16,375 bases of DNA from Acidobacteriaceae bacterium (GTDB taxonomy: Bacteria; Acidobacteriota; Terriglobia; Terriglobales; Acidobacteriaceae): positions 1 to 16,375 of the forward strand of contig PMXH01000166.1 of NCBI GenBank assembly GCA_003165855.1, in the 5' to 3' direction. Below, in pieces: positions 7,698-13,894 of this stretch. Under the pieces are notes generated by a model. It had not been told where the DNA came from. It saw nothing but the letters and a program-made list of their open reading frames with translations, and searched no databases. The position numbers and the translations under genes are program-made. Numbering within the stretch: position 1 is the stretch's first letter; every line of letters begins with the position of its first letter.

Positions 7698-9623
7698 TTA
7701 GCCGACGCCGAGACGGTGGGTGATCGCCTTGAAGCGCGGATCGGAGCGGAGCGCGTCAAATTCCGGGTCGACGTTGATGTACAGCATCCAGTAGTCGTGA
7801 TGCTGATACGACTTTTCCAGCCACTCGAGAGCGAGGGAGTGGTCTCCCTGCATAGTCGCGACGTGGGCAACGTCGTAAGGCCGGCGAGCCCCGGCCTTAG
7901 CTTCTTCCATCATCTTGCGCAGTACCCGCTCGATTTCGTCAGGGCGCCCGTTCACCAATGCGAGCAGGTACTCTCCCTGTGGATGTTTCGCGTCAACGGC
8001 CCGCCAGTCATCCCAGCGACGTTCACAAAAGTAGCCGGTGGTTAGCATGCTGTAACCAAGGTGGAAGTTGGGGTCGCGTTCGAGGATGCTCTTCGAAACC
8101 GCGATCACGCCGTCGAAATCGCGCTGGAACTTGCGCAGCAGAGCGATATCGACGTCCACAATCAGCGCAAGAGGGTCAAGGCGACGGGCAATTTCAAGTT
8201 GCGCGTCGGCTTCCGCAAAGCGGCCGTGAGCCATCAAGCCCAGGGAGTAGTACTGATGCGCGCTGGCATAGTTGGGGTTCAACTCGAACGCCTTCTTGTA
8301 TTCGCGCTCGGCGGTGGGCCAGTCGAAGTCGTAATGGCAGGCAACCATCCCCAGCGCGGCGTGGGCTTCGGCGAGCGATGGGTCAAGTTGCAGAGCCTTG
8401 AGGGCGGCGTCGCGGGCGCGCGGCATATATGCGGTCGGGTCCACATCTTCGACATTGCCGATGCTGATCAAGGAATCAGCCAGGCCCGCCCATGCCAAGG
8501 CATAGTTGGGGTCGCGCGCGATCGCTTGCTGCATGAGGTCCACGCTCTTGAGCTCGGCGGAAAAGTTTCGCTGGTTCCAGAGATAGCGCGCTTCCAGGTA
8601 CAAAGCGTGGGCTTCGGGGTCGTGTGCGGCCGTGGCATCCTGCGGGGAAAGCTTGCGTGCCAGAGCCCGCGCAATCGAGCTGGCGATCTGCGATTCGATC
8701 TGTATCCAGTCGGCGGTCGTGCCGTCGTAGGTCTGACTCCACACCGTGAAACCGTCGCGAGTTCTATTCAGTTCCACGGTGACATGGGTACGATCCCCGG
8801 AGCGCTGCACACTGCCTTCCACCACCGCCTCGACATTCAAGCGCGAACCGATCTCGCGAAGGTCGTTACGCTTGCCCTTGAACACATAGGCAGAACGCCG
8901 CCCCGCGACGCGGACGCCATCCAGGTGCGAAACCGAGGCTGCCAGCTCATCGGTCAATCCGTCACTGAATGCGTCGTCAAAGGCCGGAGCACTCAGATTG
9001 TCGAAAGGAAGCACTGCGATCGAAGAAATCGGAGCGGTACGCTGTCCCCGCCAGAGGAAGAAACCGGCCACGCCCAATGCGCCCACGATCGCGGTGGCAA
9101 GCCATAGAACAACCCGGGACTGGCGCTTCTGGGGGCGTGTCGTCAGTCCAATCTCGTAACGCGCCGTGAAGCCTGGGCGGTCCGCGTCGAGCGATGTTCC
9201 AGTTTCAATTTGGTTTGGGATTTGGTTCGGCCCAGGGTCGACAACTGGCACCAGAACTGGAGTCTGAACTTCTGGTTCCACGGTTTGGGTGAGTACGGGT
9301 CCGATCCAGCGATAGCCGCGGCGCTCGATGGTCTCAATAAAGATGGGATTGTCGGCGGAGTCGCCCAGTGCATCGCGCAGGCGCATGACGGCGCTACTGA
9401 TCCCTTGCTCAAAATCGACAAAAATGTCGGGCGGCCAAAGTGCCTCACGAAACTCTTGGCGCGTGATCACTTCCCCGGGATGCGACAGCAGAAGCTTCAG
9501 CGCTCGAAATGGAAGATCCTGCAGGCGGATCCTGACGCCGTTCCTCCGGAGTTCGCCCGCGCGGAGGTCGGCTTCGAACACACCAAAGCGGACCATAGCG
9601 GGAGGCAAGGGCGTAGAACTCAT
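7698..9623 (-). CDS. CadC-like transmembrane regulator: winged-helix DNA-binding, TolB-like and TPR domains
   Basis: About 641 residues from the chosen ATG. Residues 10-110 are an OmpR/PhoB-type winged helix: VRFGVFEADLRAGELRRNG, LLLSHPGEVITRQEF, LWPPDIFVDFEQGI and ETIERRGYRWIGPV. A Pro-rich linker leads to one membrane helix (about 171-191, VVLWLATAIVGALGVAGFF). A TolB-like domain follows (201-325, SSIAVLPFDNLS, FSDGLTDELAASVS, VVEGSVQRSGDRTHV). The rest, from about 345, is TPR-type helical repeats such as AIARDPNYALAWAGLADS and ALQLDPSLAEAHAALGM. This architecture is typical of acidobacterial one-component regulators that bind DNA from the membrane while the outer part senses a signal. An upstream TTG at 9665 in the same frame is possible. 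ATG 9623 fits homologues better, though no strong ribosome site is seen. It is divergent from the GloVer gene, its most likely target. Confidence 0.9.
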   Translation of the reverse strand: MSSTPLPPAMVRFGVFEADLRAGELRRNGVRIRLQDLPFRALKLLLSHPGEVITRQEFREALWPPDIFVDFEQGISSAVMRLRDALGDSADNPIFIETIERRGYRWIGPVLTQTVEPEVQTPVLVPVVDPGPNQIPNQIETGTSLDADRPGFTARYEIGLTTRPQKRQSRVVLWLATAIVGALGVAGFFLWRGQRTAPISSIAVLPFDNLSAPAFDDAFSDGLTDELAASVSHLDGVRVAGRRSAYVFKGKRNDLREIGSRLNVEAVVEGSVQRSGDRTHVTVELNRTRDGFTVWSQTYDGTTADWIQIESQIASSIARALARKLSPQDATAAHDPEAHALYLEARYLWNQRNFSAELKSVDLMQQAIARDPNYALAWAGLADSLISIGNVEDVDPTAYMPRARDAALKALQLDPSLAEAHAALGMVACHYDFDWPTAEREYKKAFELNPNYASAHQYYSLGLMAHGRFAEADAQLEIARRLDPLALIVDVDIALLRKFQRDFDGVIAVSKSILERDPNFHLGYSMLTTGYFCERRWDDWRAVDAKHPQGEYLLALVNGRPDEIERVLRKMMEEAKAGARRPYDVAHVATMQGDHSLALEWLEKSYQHHDYWMLYINVDPEFDALRSDPRFKAITHRLGVG

Positions 9624-9885
9624 AAGAAATGATCGGGCAGGGGAGGTTTGTAGTTTATCACCCAACCCGCCAGCGGGGGAAATGGCTCATTTCGGTGTGG
9701 CTTAAGGCTGCTTCTCCAGGCAACAACTCCTCGTAAATATATAAACCCATTGGCTTTATTTCGCCAGATGTGTACCAGCCACCCGCTATCTCCAGACCAT
9801 TGACCAAAATGTCCTTCCTGGGCGACAGTCGCCAAGCGTTAAGGCTGGCTCCCCTCAGAAAGACGCCTGAACGCAATTCACTCTC

Positions 9886-9890
9886 AGGAG
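9886..9890 (+). promoter_or_regulatory. Ribosome binding site deciding the start of the GloVer-repeat gene
   Basis: AGGAG with eight bases of spacing to the ATG at 9899-9901, where a signal peptide begins. It rejects the longer in-frame start at 9770, which would place 43 non-signal-like residues before the peptide. Confidence 0.75.
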
Positions 9891-9898
9891 ACAAACAA

Positions 9899-11584
9899 AT
9901 GAAGTCGAATGATCGGCCAGGCAAGTGCTTGAGCATGACTATAACTTGGCTCACCCTTGTAGCCGCTTTAGTGATGAGCACCGGAGCCGCGGTTCCGGCG
10001 CACGCCCAAACTCCCACCACGCTGCACGCCTTCGAACAGGGTCCGACTGACGCCTGCGAGCCCGAAGACAACATCGTACAGGGCCGCGACGGCAATATGT
10101 ACGGGGTTGGAGTGACCTGTGGGACCAACGGCACCGGCGCGGTGTATAAGATTTCGCCGACCGGAGCGGAAAGCGTCGTTTTCAACTTTCCGTCGAATTG
10201 GAGTAGCTGCTTCTCGGGGCTGACGCTTGGCAGCAACGGAAATTTCTACGGAACTTGCTTCACCACTCCTACCGGCAATGGAAGCATTTTCCAGTTGACG
10301 CCAGCCGGAGTGTTTACCGATAAGTATGACTTCACTGGAGTGAACGGCGACACCGAGCCCGTATACGCGCCGATCCAGGCCTCAGATGGCAATTTCTATG
10401 GCACGACTGGATATTATCCGTTTAGCTGCGGGAATATTTACCAGCTAACCGCCGCTGGAGTGTACAAGAATCTGCACACGTTTTCTGGCAGCGACTGCGG
10501 GCCCGCTTCGAGTTTGTTCCAGGCCAGCGATGGCAATCTTTATGGGACGCTCTACGAGTGCACAATCAACGGGTTTGGGCCGGGGTGCGTGTACAAGATC
10601 AGCACGGCAGGCGTTTTCACAGAAATTTACGGCTTCGAGTCCGCAACCGGGGAAGCTCCATGTACTGGTGTGATTCAGGGCAAGAATGGGAAGCTGTACG
10701 GAGCCACAAACCAGGGAGCGGCCAATAACTTCGGAAATATCTACGAGCTGACCACCGCCGGAGTCTATACCGATTTGCACGACTTCAACCAGGCGACCGA
10801 TGCTTCTTGTGTTGACAATGTCGGCAGGACGAACGTGAATCTGCAGCAAGTGACCGACGGAAGCTTCTACGGGGTCAACGGAGCTTACGGGCCTGCCGGC
10901 GACGGCAGCATCTACAAACTGACTTCAGCCGACGTGTTCACGGCATTCCTGTTCCCGACCCCACCGGTTGACGGGAACGCGCCTTTGTCCACTCTGATTC
11001 AGAATACAAACGGGCGGGTATATGGAACAACCCCCTCGGGCGGCCCGACCTCCTGCTCGCCGTGCCAAGGAGTCTTCTTCAGCGTAGCAACGGGCGATGC
11101 GGCGTTTGTGAATCTGGAGCCGACGCAGAAGTCAGGCTTTGTCGGTGCCAGGGTGGGCATATTTGGGCAGGGCTTTAGCAGCAGCTCGGTGGTGGAGTTT
11201 GGCGGCGTGGCTTCTAGCTCGGTGACACGCTCGGGCACCACCTATCTGACGGCTACAGTTCCAGTTGGAGCAAAAACGGGAACGGTCACTGTGACCACCG
11301 GTTCGACGAAACTGACCAGTCCGCAAACATTCAAGGTGAAGCCGAAGATCACGAGCTTCACGCCACCAAGCGGTACCGAGGGAACTCCGGTGACGCTCAA
11401 CGGCACAGGGTTGACCTTTGCTACGGCGGTAAAATTTGGCACCGTGACGACGACGTTCACTGTAGTTTCGGACTCGCAGGTGACAACGGTTGTGCCGTCG
11501 GGACTCGCGCCAGGATCGGTGACGATATCCATCACGACCCCGGGCGGGACAGCCAACAGCCCGACAAAGTTTACCGTGAACTAG
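9899..11584 (+). CDS. Secreted GloVer-repeat protein with two C-terminal IPT/TIG domains
   Basis: A 561-residue protein. Residues 1-35 are a signal peptide: basic start MKSNDRPGK, hydrophobic core ITWLTLVAALVMS, and an AHA-Q cut site. Seven repeats of about 50 residues follow. Each has a core like ASDGNFYGTT and then xGxIYQLTxAGVxTxLHxF, as in the tandem-repeat GloVer family (beta-propeller-like). Copies include GRDGNMYGVG, GSNGNFYGTC, ASDGNFYGTT, ASDGNLYGTL, GKNGKLYGAT, TDGSFYGVNG and NTNGRVYGTT. From about 410 come two Ig-like IPT/TIG domains, the second beginning PKITSFTPPSGTEGTPVTLN (481). Extracellular or cell-surface location is expected. The function of this family is not known, with adhesion or matrix binding a guess. 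It lies divergent to the CadC-like regulator across 275 bp. Confidence 0.88.
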   Translation: MKSNDRPGKCLSMTITWLTLVAALVMSTGAAVPAHAQTPTTLHAFEQGPTDACEPEDNIVQGRDGNMYGVGVTCGTNGTGAVYKISPTGAESVVFNFPSNWSSCFSGLTLGSNGNFYGTCFTTPTGNGSIFQLTPAGVFTDKYDFTGVNGDTEPVYAPIQASDGNFYGTTGYYPFSCGNIYQLTAAGVYKNLHTFSGSDCGPASSLFQASDGNLYGTLYECTINGFGPGCVYKISTAGVFTEIYGFESATGEAPCTGVIQGKNGKLYGATNQGAANNFGNIYELTTAGVYTDLHDFNQATDASCVDNVGRTNVNLQQVTDGSFYGVNGAYGPAGDGSIYKLTSADVFTAFLFPTPPVDGNAPLSTLIQNTNGRVYGTTPSGGPTSCSPCQGVFFSVATGDAAFVNLEPTQKSGFVGARVGIFGQGFSSSSVVEFGGVASSSVTRSGTTYLTATVPVGAKTGTVTVTTGSTKLTSPQTFKVKPKITSFTPPSGTEGTPVTLNGTGLTFATAVKFGTVTTTFTVVSDSQVTTVVPSGLAPGSVTISITTPGGTANSPTKFTVN

Positions 11585-11672
11585 AACTGGCGCTGGCACG
11601 TCGGAGTTGTTCCGTATGGGACATGCCTTTTGCCAGACAACTTCACCCCAGCCGGTCTCCTGGCTGACGGTG

Positions 11673-11702
11673 CCGGGGCGCGATCGAGGGGTCGCGCTCC
11701 GG
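11673..11702. terminator. GC-rich hairpin in the convergent gap, likely transcription terminator
   Basis: CCGGGGCGCGA (11673-11683) pairs with TCGCGCTCCGG (11692-11702), 11 pairs with one G.T wobble and an eight-base loop. It lies 89 bp after the GloVer gene and 84 bp before the end of the oppositely directed SDR gene, so it could serve both. The following T-tract is poor (GATTTTC at some distance), so intrinsic termination is not certain. Confidence 0.5.
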
Positions 11703-11786
11703 GGTTCTCATTGTGATTTTCTTGCTACGCCTGACAGATGCCTGCACCGTTGTGGTTCTACCTGTAAATGAAACAGGTCGCGCGAA

Positions 11787-12692
11787 CTAGTCAGGATGTT
11801 CGAAATATTTCATCGCCTTCAGATCGGCAATCAGCCCAGGACCTGTTGGCCGCCATCCCAGCCGTTGCTGCGTCAGCGCGCTGGAAGCCGGAGCGTCGGC
11901 GCCCACGAACATCCCGAGCCAACCAAAGTGCTCGCCCGCCTCCTCAGCGGACTTGGAGACGACCGGCACCTTCAGGCCCCCGCCGATTGCCTCAGCGATC
12001 TCTCGAAGCGGCACGCCCTCTTCCGCGACAGCGTTATAACGGGCTCCCCCAGCCCCTTTTTCGGACCCCTTCTCCAGCGCCAGCCGGTAGAGACGGGCGG
12101 CATCGAGGACGTGCACCGCGGGCCAGCGGTTGAGCCCGTCGCCGACATACGCCGAGACACCCTTCTCGCGTGCCACAGCGATCAGGTAGGTGACGAGGCC
12201 TTGCTTGACTGGATCGTGGACCTGCGGAAGGCGCATCACCAAAACGCGCACGCCCTTCGCCGCCACGGAAGCTGCTGCCTCTTCCGAAGCTACTCGGGGA
12301 ATCGGAGAATTGGGCGCATCTTCTTCGGTCGTGACTCGGCCGGGCGTGAAGGCAACCCCGGTCCCGGAGGTGACGATCAAAGGGCGGTCAGAGCCAGCGA
12401 GCACGGAGCCGAGAGCCTCAATGGCGCGCCTGTCTATCTCGCAGACTTCCTTGAATCTCGCGAAATCATGGACGAAAGCGGTGTGTATCACGCCATCCGA
12501 GGCAGCGACTCCACTCCGCAGGCTGTCCAGATCTTCAACATCCCCCCGATGGACCTTGGCGCCTGCGGAGGCCAGCGACTTAGCGCCCGCATCCGAGCGC
12601 GCGAGGCCGAGCACTTGATGACCAGCGTCAATCAGCTCTCGGACGACTGCCGTACCAATGAAGCCTGTAGCACCGGTAACAAGAACACGCAT
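11787..12692 (-). CDS. Atypical extended SDR, NAD(P)-dependent epimerase/dehydratase-like
   Basis: A 301-residue Rossmann-fold protein. [13 protein letters not shown] carries the GxxGxxG nucleotide motif (7-13). GDVEDLDSL (50-58), VIHTAFVHD (68-76), VTSGTGV (107-113) and the [14 protein letters not shown] block (189-202) follow the extended SDR pattern. The usual Tyr-x3-Lys catalytic pair is missing: at that place the protein reads VASEEAA (134-140). It therefore belongs to the atypical SDRs, and its reaction cannot be predicted. It may be a reductase acting on a small carbonyl compound or an NADP sensor. The ATG has a strong AGGAGG ribosome site about eight bases upstream. It lies only 12 bp after the 103-residue gene, so they form an operon, probably repressed by the divergent TetR protein. 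Confidence 0.88.
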   Translation of the reverse strand: MRVLVTGATGFIGTAVVRELIDAGHQVLGLARSDAGAKSLASAGAKVHRGDVEDLDSLRSGVAASDGVIHTAFVHDFARFKEVCEIDRRAIEALGSVLAGSDRPLIVTSGTGVAFTPGRVTTEEDAPNSPIPRVASEEAAASVAAKGVRVLVMRLPQVHDPVKQGLVTYLIAVAREKGVSAYVGDGLNRWPAVHVLDAARLYRLALEKGSEKGAGGARYNAVAEEGVPLREIAEAIGGGLKVPVVSKSAEEAGEHFGWLGMFVGADAPASSALTQQRLGWRPTGPGLIADLKAMKYFEHPD

Positions 12693-12704
12693 ACTCTTTT
12701 CCTC

Positions 12705-13016
12705 CTAAGCAATTTGTGGTTCGGTCGATATGGACGACGATAAGGACGACGATAGGGACGAAGCGCTCACTCGGCTTGCGAGCCGAGTCGAAACCTTCGC
12801 AGTGATCAATCGCCATTCGCGGGTTGAAGCGGGCAGACCATCGATCTCGATCAACTCCTGCAGCCAGTCTTTTGCCGAGAGCTCTGCCTGCTCTAACCCG
12901 AATAGCTGGGTGATGGCGTTGAAGAATGCCGACAACTCTCGCTCCGCCATCGTCATGAGGTCGGCGCAAGGAGCATTAGAATTCTTGGACGGTTTATAAC
13001 GAGCGAGTGGATTCAT
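12705..13016 (-). CDS. Small conserved-looking protein of unknown function with Ser-rich tail
   Basis: A 103-residue soluble protein without signal peptide or membrane helix. I do not recognise a named family. It begins MNPLARYKPSKNSNAPCADL and continues with a helical stretch MTMAERELSAFFNAITQLFG (21-40) and a DWLQELIEIDGLP stretch (about 50-62). It ends in a low-complexity tail SSLSSSLSSSIST encoded by 12-bp tandem repeats. I recall similar small ORFs next to SDR genes in other bacteria, so the pairing may be conserved, which would suggest a helper or stress-linked role. The start at 13016 is chosen because a perfect GGAGGTGA ribosome site lies five bases away. A GTG at 13025 is too close to that site. 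First gene of the operon with the SDR, controlled by the operator region at 13086-13138. Confidence 0.72.
   Translation of the reverse strand: MNPLARYKPSKNSNAPCADLMTMAERELSAFFNAITQLFGLEQAELSAKDWLQELIEIDGLPASTREWRLITAKVSTRLASRVSASSLSSSLSSSISTEPQIA
12732..12761 (-). repeat. 12-bp tandem repeat, 2.5 copies, inside the 103-residue gene
   Basis: On the plus strand GGACGACGATAA (12732-12743), GGACGACGATAG (12744-12755) and a partial GGACGA (12756-12761). On the coding strand it gives the SSLSSS periodic tail. The repeat length keeps the frame, so copy-number change would only alter tail length. Confidence 0.8.
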
Positions 13017-13021
13017 ATTCC

Positions 13022-13029
13022 TCACCTCC
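13022..13029 (-). promoter_or_regulatory. Ribosome binding site with full anti-SD complementarity
   Basis: GGAGGTGA on the minus strand, all eight bases complementary to the 3' end of 16S rRNA, five bases before the ATG at 13014-13016. It fixes this start and suggests strong translation of the operon. Confidence 0.8.
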
Positions 13030-13085
13030 CGAAGACGGAAGCATCAGGGGAGCCACTATTGACAGCGACGCCCCGTTCGGCTAAA

Positions 13086-13102
13086 ACGGAGAGTGTCTCC
13101 GA
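13086..13102. promoter_or_regulatory. Operator O1, imperfect copy of the TetR palindrome
   Basis: ACGGAGAGTGTCTCCGA with perfect arms CGGAGA/TCTCCG around a three-base centre. It matches O2 at 14 of 17 positions. Its centre is 34 bp from that of O2. It lies in the -35 zone of the presumed tetR promoter and at the start of the SDR operon leader. Confidence 0.7.
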
Positions 13103-13112
13103 ATCAGTACAT

Positions 13113-13142
13113 ATGATAACCGGAGACTGTCTCCGGTTGCAA
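13113..13142 (-). promoter_or_regulatory. Promoter of the SDR operon (-35 TTGCAA, 18-nt spacer, -10 TATCAT)
   Basis: On the minus strand TTGCAA (13137-13142) is followed after 18 bases by TATCAT (13113-13118), matching sigma-70 boxes at four and five of six positions. The spacer is almost wholly the O2 palindrome. The expected start is near 13106, leaving a leader of about 90 bases to the ATG at 13016. A plus-strand TATGAT (13112-13117) overlaps this -10 and could be the tetR -10 box. Confidence 0.65.
13118..13138. promoter_or_regulatory. Operator O2, perfect 21-bp palindrome
   Basis: Arms AACCGGAGAC (13118-13127) and GTCTCCGGTT (13129-13138) are exact reverse complements around one central T. 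Length and position fit a TetR-family dimer site. It covers the spacer of the SDR promoter and lies 14 bp before the tetR start codon. Confidence 0.8.
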
Positions 13143-13151
13143 CTTATTTTT

Positions 13152-13736
13152 ATGCCGACCAAGAATCAGAAAATGGCCCCACGAAAACCGCGCACCGACG
13201 CGCAGCGGAACCGCGAGCGCATTCTGCAGGTGGCGAAGGAGGCGTTTACCCGGTCCGGCGCGAATGCCAGCCTCGACGACATTGCCAAAGAGGCAGGCGT
13301 CGGAGCGGGAACTCTGTATCGCCACTTTCCTATACGCGATGCACTGATCGAAGCGGTCTATCGGACTGAAGTTGAAAAGCTGGCGGCGGCGGAGCAGAAA
13401 TTCTCCGAAAGCCTTCCTCCCATCGAGGCCTTGCGAGCATGGATGTTACTGTTCGTGGATCACATCGCCGCCAAGCAGATCATCGCCCCGGCACTGAACT
13501 CGGTCGTCGGTGGTCCCTCGAAGCTATTTGAAGGTTCACGCGGTCAGATCCAGGGAGCGATTGATTCGCTGGTGAAGCGCGCCATCAAGAGCCGCGACAT
13601 TCGCAGAGATCTGGAGCCATTCGATCTGCTTCGGGCGCTGATCGGCGTCTCCCACGTGACGTCCGGTCCTGACTGGCAGCAAAGCGCCAGGAGACTCGTG
13701 GACATCCTCATCACGGGTTCGCGGCCAATCAAATAG
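13152..13736 (+). CDS. TetR/AcrR family transcriptional repressor
   Basis: A 194-residue protein. The N-terminal domain reads RTDAQRNRERILQVAKEAFT, then the helix-turn-helix ASLDDIAKEAGVGAGTLYRHF (39-59), the hallmark of TetR. The C-terminal part (about 75-190) is the variable ligand-binding and dimer domain, with DHIAAKQIIAPALNS and LLRALIGVSHVTSG segments. The inducer is unknown. The start is uncertain: ATG 13152 and ATG 13173 are both in frame, and neither has a good ribosome site. The shorter form, beginning MAPRKPRT, keeps the whole DNA-binding domain. The gene is divergent from the SDR operon, with the two operators O1 and O2 between them. The classical reading is that the protein represses both its own gene and the SDR operon until a ligand binds. 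Confidence 0.92.
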   Translation: MPTKNQKMAPRKPRTDAQRNRERILQVAKEAFTRSGANASLDDIAKEAGVGAGTLYRHFPIRDALIEAVYRTEVEKLAAAEQKFSESLPPIEALRAWMLLFVDHIAAKQIIAPALNSVVGGPSKLFEGSRGQIQGAIDSLVKRAIKSRDIRRDLEPFDLLRALIGVSHVTSGPDWQQSARRLVDILITGSRPIK

Positions 13737-13894
13737 ACGCGAGAACGGGGCTTCGTACGCGCCGACTCGATGGGATTAGCTCTCATTCATCGCTTTCGCA
13801 TTGCAGATTGTTGAGCTGAGTATTCGCTTCACTGAGGTCGACCCAATGAAGTAGTATGCGATGTCGATCACGCACACGTAGGGAGATTGCTGCC

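Noticed and set aside
8061..9107. Plus-strand open frame (348 codons) opposite the CadC-like regulator
   Set aside because: It is the shadow of a GC-rich real gene on the other strand. No motif or ribosome site supports it.
11796..12743. Plus-strand open frame (315 codons) opposite the SDR gene
   Set aside because: It lies against the well-supported SDR gene. The translation is Arg/Pro/Ser-rich without domain pattern.
12730..12999. Plus-strand frame starting MDDDKDDDRDE
   Set aside because: The acidic run is the mirror of the 12-bp repeat that encodes the Ser-rich tail on the minus strand. No ribosome site supports the plus-strand reading.
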